Notes under the pieces: generated by a model
The model's input: only the letters and a program-made list of their open reading frames with translations
The model's database searches: none
Told to the model about the DNA's origin: nothing
Source: Phoronis ovalis
Lineage: Eukaryota; Phoronida; Phoronidae
Assembly: GCA_028565635.1 (NCBI GenBank)
Contig: JAOXYB010061068.1
Location: forward strand, 1 to 10,689
Length of the DNA stretch: 10,689 nucleotides
Reading direction: 5' to 3'
Part shown: positions 7,001 through 10,689 of the stretch, piece after piece
Position numbering within the stretch: the first letter of the stretch is position 1
Layout: each line of letters opens with the position of its first letter
Translations under genes and position numbers: made by a program

Positions 7001-9041
7001 GGGATAAAAAAAAGTTGCGCACTTCAAAATGTTCAAAAACTTAATTTTTTTATAAAAGTCGATGATGTCAACGAATTCCACAAAAGAATATCTCTTTGCT
7101 CGTTTCTACTTTTATGCCAACCCGTATTATCAGATAATTAAAAAAATATATCAAACGATTTTTCTGAATATTTTCGCAGATTTTTAGCAGATAAATAAAA
7201 ATGCAAGTGACACTAGTTATATAAGTTTCTCCATGCATACCTAGAATACTCAAAAAAGCGAAAAAACATTGTTGCTAAGCAACTAAATTTCCAGCAATAG
7301 CTATCGAAATATTAGGCCGCAACGTCGGTTTATTTTAAATCTGGTTCTGGGGATAAAAAAAAGTTGCGCACTTCAAAATGAAAAGAACTTTACCATCAGC
7401 CAAATTTACAAGAAAGTACGGGAGAAATATCCTCTCTCATTTGCATCTGTTTCTGTAAAAGATCAATTTGATAGGCTGTTTTCGGAATGACCTATTTTTT
7501 CAGTAAGCCGTTAGTAGCGCTATGGTCAAATGCACGCTGATGATTCTACCCTTAGTTATATGGTAACAAAAGTGCGACATCACGATATGGTAAGAGATCA
7601 AGGGACCAGTTACTTAATTGGCATGCAATACTAAACGAAGAATCCAGAATTTGATACAAAATCATAAGAAATACTTGTTTTATTTAATTTTTATTACAAC
7701 CGTACAGTACAGTCTATAATCCGGAGTATATAACCATTATTTGCAATTCACTTATTGTATATGTCAAGTGTTACATTAACTAGAGTACTACCTTACTAAA
7801 ACGTAAATGCAAACGGATCCCAAGTTCAATAGGAACTATAAAATTACATGATCTATGAAATAGAACGCATATGATAAAAAAAACATTAGAAAAATAGCTA
7901 CAACATTAAAGAACATTACAAAGATGCGAAAACCTAGAATTCAAGAAAGATAAAACAAATGCTTACACCTTAAAATTAGCTAATTATGCACATCTCGAAA
8001 AAAGCCAGTTTTCGATCTCACTCGTTTCCATGAGATAAGGGGTATATAGACCAGCGCATGTCTTGGCTCATGTCAAACCAAATATGTTTATATATACTGT
8101 GAATTTCGATTTTTTTAAAGTACTATTTCTCCGTAATATTGATGCTTAAATGCTTATATAAATAAGCTTATAAAAAGATATTCATATACTAAAAGTTACT
8201 GACAATTCTCGAAATATGTATATTTTGTTTAATTTAAAATATGTTCTTTGGACTTCACGAGAAGCGCACCTCTGTTGTCAATATTCATCCGCAGGGATCA
8301 TATATTGTCGTTAAAATATAATTTTAAAAACTCTTTGTTGGCGACTTCGTAACAACCAATGGCAGCTTTGGGACACGTGATTGTAAATGCTCAATGTTAT
8401 CAACTAAAAGGCAATAATGTCAAATACTAACACATGCATGATTTTATGCATTTGAAAACATTCTTTAATTTGTAAACTTGTAAAATAATATAGTCTGTAG
8501 GTAGAGACTGTGAATAGAGGTAGACGCCCAGGTAGGTTGACAATCAGAATAGTTGGGTATGCATCATCAATACAGTGTGAAAGGGTATATTCGTCAGTGG
8601 TTAGACCGGGAACCCAGGAACCCTGCTAAGGGTATATAAAAATAATTAAACACTTTCTAGCAAAAACAAATATTTGTTCCTGGAATAAACAAAAGGGTGT
8701 GTTTTTACTATCTAGCCCCAAAAGTAGGATATATACAGTGGTTTTCATATATTCGTTTGTTTCGAAAAAAGGATCCCAAAATAAGTATGAATTTTAAACT
8801 CACTGGTCCCCAAAAGGAGCTATTTTTAACCCCTCATAGCAAACATGGGTATCCAATTATTTTCACAGTCACACCCTGTCAGACCTATATTATACAATGC
8901 GTTTCCAAGTAGAAAGGACCTACCGATAACTGGTAAAGGCGTTGGACCTGGCATTTTTCCTAAATTGCTACTTGACCATTTCATCAACAAGTACAGAGCC
9001 AAAATTACGAAGATTCCTATTAGATGTACGGTCTCGATCAT
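839..9041 (-). CDS. Cytochrome P450, clan 2 type, microsomal (gene A, complete, 10 exons)
   Basis: Predicted heme-thiolate monooxygenase of the ER membrane, using electrons from NADPH-P450 reductase; the substrate cannot be read from sequence. Exons (minus): 9041-8885, 6825-6654, 5077-4948, 4766-4638, 4308-4096, 3616-3481, 3154-3060, 2029-1862, 1521-1394, 1073-839. They total 1563 bp, or 520 residues plus stop, a normal P450 length, with all introns GT-AG and no frameshift. Seen: N-terminal anchor about 4-20, PGPTPLP hinge 31-37, FPWLRYF around 235, I-helix AGTYTTS from 312, ExxR 368-371, PERF 423-426, heme loop FGSGRRACIG 447-456 with Cys454. The start is the first ATG after an in-frame TAG at 9102-9104 and has A at -3. 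Odd points: Leu135 replaces the usual C-helix Trp, and Tyr315 replaces the usual I-helix Asp/Glu. The style resembles CYP1/CYP2/CYP17, but the family is not resolved. Gene B lies 849 bp upstream on the same strand. Confidence 0.93.
1394..1521 (-). CDS. Gene A exon 9: PERF and meander
   Basis: Encodes residues 401-442 and two bases of codon 443. It reads VMTNNWSIHHDERFYSDAWE, then FKPERFLDESGN, then DHPARR. PERF is at 423-426. Length (128 bp) and phase are the same as the matching gene B exon at 10476-10603; 32 of 43 residues are identical by hand count. Donor GTAAGT. Confidence 0.94.
1862..2029 (-). CDS. Gene A exon 8: K helix with ExxR
   Basis: Encodes residues 345-400, 56 whole codons. It contains YTEAFIYEVMRY, with Glu368 and Arg371 forming the ExxR pair, followed by VPLGVPRVT and the strand AGYEIPKGTR. 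All of these are hallmark P450 elements in the expected order. Acceptor TTGTAG and donor GTAAGG, both phase 0. Confidence 0.94.
2249..2257. repeat. Target site duplication, left (copy 1)
   Basis: AAATAGGAG immediately outside the left end of the element; the perfect partner is at 2823-2831. Confidence 0.85.
2258..2822. mobile_element. Non-autonomous TIR DNA transposon, copy 1 (Mutator-like by 9-bp TSD)
   Basis: A 565-bp non-coding element. The right end, read inward, starts CAGTCTGAATAAATCC; the left end is AATTCTGAATAAATCC. Similarity continues inward through GTTCCGT and CTCA, for TIRs of about 60 bp in the intact ends. The left TIR has lost about 13 bp (GTCTGGGCTT part) present in the other three ends. 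It is flanked by a perfect 9-bp duplication, AAATAGGAG, at 2249-2257 and 2823-2831. It aligns along its whole length with the reverse complement of copy 2 (5670-6163), apart from a nested insertion at 2382-2475. No transposase is encoded. A 9-bp target duplication is typical of Mutator-like elements. Confidence 0.88.
2382..2475. mobile_element. 94-bp insertion nested in copy 1
   Basis: Present in copy 1 and absent from copy 2. It is flanked by a CAACCG direct repeat (2376-2381 and 2476-2481) that occurs once at the matching site of copy 2 (6025-6030, minus orientation). Its ends are imperfect G-rich/C-rich inverted repeats, GGGGGTATAGGGAGG on the left and GGTACCCCCTACCCCC on the right. Inside are two small hairpins: CATTGG/CCAATG (2409-2431) and TTAAGTGC/GCACTTAA (2433-2455, 7-nt loop). 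It looks like a very small fold-back or MITE-like element. Confidence 0.75.
2823..2831. repeat. Target site duplication, right (copy 1)
   Basis: AAATAGGAG immediately outside the right end of the element. Confidence 0.85.
3060..3154 (-). CDS. Gene A exon 7: I-helix oxygen-binding motif
   Basis: Encodes the end of Gly313 and residues 314-344. It reads TYTTSSAINIAILLLIRHPD and then VQKKLHQEIDQ. With the preceding exon it gives A312-G-T-Y-T-T-S. The P450 consensus is (A/G)Gx(D/E)T(T/S), so the acidic position is Tyr315 while Thr316 is kept. 'RHPDVQKKLHQEID' is the usual J-helix signature. This is the smallest exon, 95 bp. Confidence 0.9.
3481..3616 (-). CDS. Gene A exon 6: H helix and first half of I helix
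   Basis: Encodes residues 268-312 and the first base of Gly313. It reads ETLNPINVRGLFDVLL, then an acidic loop, then ITNDEIKAVISDIIVAG. The last part is the start of the oxygen-binding I helix. The donor is GTTGAT, a less common hexamer, but the in-phase join to exon 7 gives a continuous I helix. Confidence 0.88.
4096..4308 (-). CDS. Gene A exon 5: E to G helix region
   Basis: Encodes residues 197-267, 71 whole codons, starting IIGKEFTSTDNE and containing LDAFPWLRYFGNK. The FPWLRYF motif is typical of CYP1/CYP17-like clan 2 proteins. It ends EFIDTQFDRLK, the amphipathic F-G region that often lines the substrate channel. Acceptor TTTTAG, donor GTGATT, both phase 0. Confidence 0.9.
4638..4766 (-). 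CDS. Gene A exon 4: D and E helix region
   Basis: Encodes residues 154-196, 43 whole codons, beginning ARLEGIVLKAIREML and containing GKPFWPQ followed by INRCFYNIMTTI. This fits the clan 2 pattern 'LE...GKPF.P...i..avcNvi..i'. Both splice sites are phase 0 (acceptor TTTTAAG, donor GTAAGT). The intron before it is only 181 bp, the shortest of the gene. Confidence 0.9.
4948..5077 (-). CDS. Gene A exon 3: B-C loop and C-helix
   Basis: Encodes the end of Arg110 and residues 111-153. The stretch IAFQSYTPRLVYVRKLTYSA is the C-helix region, where P450s normally have WxxxR to bind the heme propionates. Arg139 is present, but the Trp position is Leu135 (codon CTT, more than one change from TGG). Acceptor TTTTCAG, donor GTAATG. 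The exon ends at a codon boundary after ...GVGK. Confidence 0.9.
5555..5594. repeat. 17-bp hairpin
   Basis: The left arm AACAAGCCTACCTAACC (5555-5571) and right arm GGTTAGGTAGGCCTGTT (5578-5594) are inverted repeats with one mismatch and a 6-nt loop (AGCATA). It lies 75 bp from the end of transposon copy 2. It may be an excision scar or a mini fold-back element; no function is evident. Confidence 0.8.
5661..5669. repeat. Target site duplication, left (copy 2)
   Basis: GTTATGCTC abuts the left end; the partner GTCATGCTC at 6164-6172 differs at one base. Confidence 0.75.
5670..6163. mobile_element. Non-autonomous TIR DNA transposon, copy 2 (inverted relative to copy 1)
   Basis: A 494-bp non-coding element with both TIRs well kept. 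The ends are CAGTCTGAATAAATCC and, reverse-complemented, CAGTCTGAATAGATCC; homology continues about 60 bp inward to GTCTGGGCTTAACCA. It is flanked by a 9-bp duplication with one difference, GTTATGCTC (5661-5669) and GTCATGCTC (6164-6172). It matches copy 1 end to end in reverse orientation, including internal blocks such as CTTAGCGGACTATAGA. It lacks the 94-bp insertion of copy 1. No coding capacity. Confidence 0.88.
6164..6172. repeat. Target site duplication, right (copy 2)
   Basis: GTCATGCTC abuts the right end of copy 2. Confidence 0.75.
6654..6825 (-). CDS. Gene A exon 2: A-helix, beta-1 and B-helix region
   Basis: Encodes residues 54-109 with split codons at both ends (Gly53 and Arg110). 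It reads NIHQFDTAKPYITFTKWAKQ, then YGDLFAIRL, then CPEVVREALV and ends FAGR across the junction. This matches the usual P450 order: a 'YGD/NIF' strand, a 'VREALV' B helix and an 'F-S/A-GR-P' turn. Acceptor ...TATAG, donor GTAAGT. Confidence 0.92.
6979..7031. repeat. 53-bp direct repeat, copy 1
   Basis: Matches 7328-7380 at 52 of 53 positions (one G/A difference), including TCTGGTTCTGGGGATA and AAGTTGCGCACTTCAAAATG. Similarity stops sharply at both edges. Confidence 0.9.
7328..7380. repeat. 53-bp direct repeat, copy 2
   Basis: Second copy, same orientation, offset 349 bp from the first. The 296 bp between them are not repeated. Confidence 0.9.
8054..8263. repeat. Long inverted repeat, left arm
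   Basis: About 210 bp that align with the reverse complement of 9421-9636, roughly 70% identical by eye with small indels. Strongest shared blocks: GTCAAACCAAATATG, GATATTCATATACTAAAAGTT and ATTTTGTTTAATT. Either the ends of an old transposable element or two opposed copies of one dispersed repeat. Confidence 0.75.
8885..9041 (-). CDS. Gene A exon 1: membrane anchor and proline hinge
   Basis: Encodes residues 1-52 plus the first base of codon 53. It starts MIETVHLIGIF, runs through a hydrophobic helix to about residue 20, then a short Lys/Ser linker, then PGPTPLPVIG. This is the standard layout of a microsomal P450 N-terminus. The donor is GTCTGA, which is weak, but it joins in phase to exon 2, giving Gly53. 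No alternative ATG exists upstream in frame: a TAG lies at 9102-9104, and the upstream open stretch has no ATG. Confidence 0.9.
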
Positions 9042-9420
9042 CGTGAAATGTATTCTGGATTCAATAATTTTAATTATTGTTAACAAAATTATCAAGCACG
9101 TCTACTTCTTTGTTCTGATAACACTACTGCGCAAAAAGATCCAATCGCTGAAATTTACTGTGCGATTTTAAATGGTACCTGTACTGGAATGGTGTCTATG
9201 ATATATGATATCTATTTTTATGAAATGCTTTAATAACGTAGCGCGGTCTAATGAATAAGGTCGTAACATTCAAATGTTTAGGTTAATGACGTCGTTGATC
9301 TAGTTTTAGGACAACTTACAGATACTATTCTATTTTAGATATATGATCTGTTTGTCGAGTTCACGTGAAACCTCTACAATGGACCCAAGCCAATTTTGGC
9401 AACAAGCTGCTAATATTGTT

Positions 9421-9636
9421 CCTTTATCAAATCCAAAACACATACTTTGAATTAAACAAAATGTTCATATCTCCAGAATTGTTAGCAACTTTTAGTATAT
9501 GAATATCGTTTTATATATAAGCTTATTATAAATATTTAATCTTCAATATTCCGGAGAAACAGTACTTTTAATAAAGACACGACATTCCGTGACTACATAA
9601 AATCATATTTGGTTTGACTTGATTCAAAACATACGC
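9421..9636. repeat. Long inverted repeat, right arm
   Basis: Reverse-complement partner of 8054-8263, in the spacer between the two P450 genes. Shared blocks in this orientation include AACTTTTAGTATATGAATATC and CATATTTGGTTTGAC. The arms enclose gene A exon 1 and its presumed promoter. Confidence 0.75.
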
Positions 9637-9783
9637 GAGGTACATGCGAGATGAGATTATAGCTACAATTTACAATGACATATCGATTCAGTGTTATAGT
9701 AAATCCAATACACACGAGTTGGATGTGAACACAACAACTAAGCAAAGGGAAATTATTATGTACACATTATTCATAATATGGGA

Positions 9784-9789
9784 TTTATT
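9784..9789 (-). promoter_or_regulatory. Candidate polyadenylation signal of gene B
   Basis: AATAAA on the minus strand (TTTATT as written), about 100 bp past the gene B stop codon. Position and sequence are canonical. The motif is common in AT-rich DNA, so this is a candidate only. Confidence 0.5.
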
Positions 9790-9889
9790 ATATTAAAATT
9801 TCTTGTGCATCATCGCAAATATTGAATAAAATTCCTAAATAATATTTTTTGAGTTACCATGCCTGCAGTTTTAGTTTTTGTTTGTCATT

Positions 9890-10103
9890 TTACAATTTTC
9901 GCTCACTGAGTCGTATCTGATATGGTTTTGGGGTGCATGCTAGTCCTGGAACATAGTCCTTTGGATCAACTGATGGGAGAGGTTCCCCCTCTATCGGTAG
10001 GATTTGGAACTTCTGCACAAGGGAAGCCATGAACAAAAAAAGTCGAACTTTGGCCAAGTTCTCTCCTATGCACACACGACGACCAGATCCAAAAGAGGAA
10101 AAG
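9890..10103 (-). CDS. Gene B last exon (heme-thiolate loop and stop)
   Basis: Starts with the last base of the split Asn codon after acceptor TATAG. It encodes 70 residues with the heme loop FGSGRRVCIG, then EGEPLPSVDPKDYVPG and TPKPYQIRLSERKL, and stops with TAA. It lacks the four-residue insertion seen in gene A. Confidence 0.94.
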
Positions 10104-10603
10104 CTATAAAAAGCAAAAGTTTGCAAATAGCACATCTTACCATGGTCGATACGTATCAGTGCTGATACGTATACCTATATGTCAGCAGCACGACAGTACA
10201 AAGCATTTGTCATTTTGTTATAAATGAAACGTCTGAAGTAAGCAAATAATTAAGTTAAACAATAATTCTTAAGTTGCTCAGTATCAAAAAAGGCAAAACT
10301 GAAACAAATCCACTCCTCTTAATTAAGGCAAAACTGAAACAAATCCACTCATTTTAATTATCTAAATTTCAAGATCTGTCGTATTCCGCTACCTAAACAA
10401 TGCTGCAACACAAACACCTGACAACTGTTTCAAAAATTGTTAATAGCAAAATGAGTAGAGTGTAATTCCACATACTTTAGTCTTGCTGGGTGATCAGCAG
10501 GTACAAGGTTACCATCTTTATCCAAGAATCTCTCGGGCTTGAAGGTCCATGGATCATTGTAAAAGCGTTCATCATGATGAATATTCCAAACATTAATGAG
10601 TAC
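9890..10603 (-). CDS. Cytochrome P450, clan 2 type (gene B, 3' part only)
   Basis: Two coding exons are visible, 10603-10476 (128 bp) and 10103-9890 (214 bp including TAA at 9890-9892), separated by a 372-bp GT-AG intron. The rest of the gene lies beyond the right edge of the window. Exon 1 of the pair has WNIHHDERFYNDPWTFKPERF; exon 2 has the heme loop FGSGRRVCIG and L helix ENLAKVRLFLF, ending IRLSERKL. Splice positions and phases match gene A exactly. Protein identity to gene A by hand is about 74% in the first exon and about 70% in the second. This is a tandem paralogue, presumably another microsomal monooxygenase. Whether the upstream part is intact cannot be judged here. Confidence 0.93.
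10149..10172. repeat. Perfect palindrome in gene B intron
   Basis: ATACGTATCAG (10149-10159), a 2-nt spacer, then its exact complement CTGATACGTAT (10162-10172). Each arm also contains the self-complementary ATACGTAT. Lies just inside the last intron of gene B. Function unknown. Confidence 0.8.
10290..10359. repeat. Two-copy 35-bp tandem repeat in gene B intron
   Basis: The unit begins AAGGCAAAACTGAAACAAAT and ends TTAATT. Copies 10290-10324 and 10325-10359 differ at two positions, so the duplication is recent. Confidence 0.88.
10476..10603 (-). CDS. Gene B penultimate coding exon (PERF exon)
   Basis: Phase 0 at the acceptor (TCATTAG) and ends after two bases of an Asn codon at donor GTATGT. 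Contains FKPERFLDKDGN and DHPARL. Same length as gene A exon 9. Confidence 0.92.
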
Positions 10604-10689
10604 CTAATGATAAAAAGTGGTTACCTGAAGCAAAGTACAATGCAAGATTCATCTCGTGAATGATTCGTATACTTTCGTATGTATTCGTA
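10604..10689 (-). other. Partial gene B intron at window edge
   Basis: Sequence upstream of the acceptor at 10604-10605 (TCATTAG in minus sense). It is the 3' end of the next gene B intron, whose donor lies outside the window. No exon is visible in these 86 bases. Confidence 0.7.

Larger units (their letters stand above)
6826..8884 (-). other. Gene A intron 1
   Basis: The 2059-bp first intron (donor GTCTGA at 8884, acceptor TATAG at 6826). It contains a near-perfect 53-bp direct repeat (6979-7031 and 7328-7380) and the left arm of a large inverted repeat (8054-8263). A patch of lower AT content at about 8500-8630 has AGGGTATAT at both ends (near 8582 and 8629). No exon or RNA gene is visible. 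Long first introns often carry regulatory elements, but none can be named here. Confidence 0.8.
9042..9889 (-). other. Spacer between gene B and gene A (gene A promoter and gene B 3' UTR)
   Basis: The right part should be the gene B 3' UTR (AATAAA at 9784-9789). The part next to 9042 must hold the gene A 5' UTR and promoter, but no clear TATA box stands out from the general AT-richness. A CCAG acceptor-like site lies just upstream of the ATG (about 9055). The middle is taken by the inverted-repeat arm 9421-9636. No coding sequence is seen; the plus-strand open frame at 8845-9171 is antisense to exon 1. Confidence 0.6.

Noticed and set aside
6979-7380. CRISPR-like or LTR interpretation of the 53-bp direct repeats
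   Set aside because: Only two copies in a eukaryotic intron, with no repeat-spacer periodicity and no TG...CA ends or target duplication.
8582-8640. tRNA-like or SINE-like segment (TCAGTGGTTAGA resembles an A box)
   Set aside because: No matching B box at the right distance and no cloverleaf could be drawn; kept only as a less AT-rich patch of intron 1.
839-9041. Gene A as a pseudogene
   Set aside because: All ten exons join in phase with GT-AG sites and no internal stop, and the catalytic Cys, ExxR and PERF are intact. The odd residues alone do not show loss of function.
9042-9095. Longer N-terminus for gene A starting upstream of 9041
   Set aside because: The upstream in-frame stretch begins after a TAG at 9102-9104 and contains no ATG, only a TTG. 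The ATG at 9041 gives the usual anchor-to-hinge spacing.
8845-9171. 108-codon plus-strand open frame
   Set aside because: It is antisense to gene A exon 1 and its 5' flank. The P450 anchor and hinge on the minus strand explain the coding signal.

Overview
The window is animal nuclear DNA: AT-rich, intron-rich, with standard GT-AG splice sites and scattered non-coding mobile-element remnants. It holds one complete and one partial cytochrome P450 gene, both on the minus strand and arranged head to tail. The proteins are microsomal P450s of the CYP clan 2 type, close in motif style to the CYP1, CYP2 and CYP17 families. The short to moderate introns and AT-rich composition would suit an invertebrate deuterostome such as a tunicate. 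That placement is an inference; nothing here fixes the species.

Gene A occupies 839-9041 (minus). I could chain ten exons from a hydrophobic N-terminal anchor to a stop codon. All nine junctions are GT-AG and in phase, and the product is an unbroken 520-residue protein. It keeps the proline-rich hinge, ExxR, PERF and the heme-thiolate Cys454. It lacks two usual residues: the C-helix Trp (Leu135) and the I-helix acid (Tyr315). Gene B lies upstream at 9890-10603. Only its last two coding exons are inside the window. They have the same sizes, phases and splice positions as the last two of gene A and are about 70-74% identical in protein, so the pair is a tandem duplication.

Layout, left to right: 1-838 is the 3' flank of gene A, with a hairpin near 122-170 and a doubtful plus-strand open frame at 475-666. 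Exons 10, 9 and 8 lie at 839-2029. Intron 7 (2030-3059) carries a 565-bp terminal-inverted-repeat element with a 9-bp target duplication, itself hit by a 94-bp insertion. Exons 7 to 3 lie at 3060-5077. Intron 2 (5078-6653) carries a second copy of the same element in the opposite orientation, plus a 17-bp hairpin. Exon 2 is at 6654-6825. Intron 1 (6826-8884) holds a near-perfect 53-bp direct repeat and one arm of a roughly 210-bp inverted repeat. Exon 1 is at 8885-9041. The spacer 9042-9889 holds the second inverted-repeat arm and the gene B polyadenylation region. Gene B then runs to the window edge, with a small tandem repeat and a palindrome in its last intron.

Together the two genes look like part of a P450 cluster of membrane-bound monooxygenases that act on small lipophilic substrates. 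The most unusual features are the altered active-site residues in gene A, the inverted pair of transposon copies flanking exons 3-7, and the nested micro-insertion for which the sister element provides an empty site.
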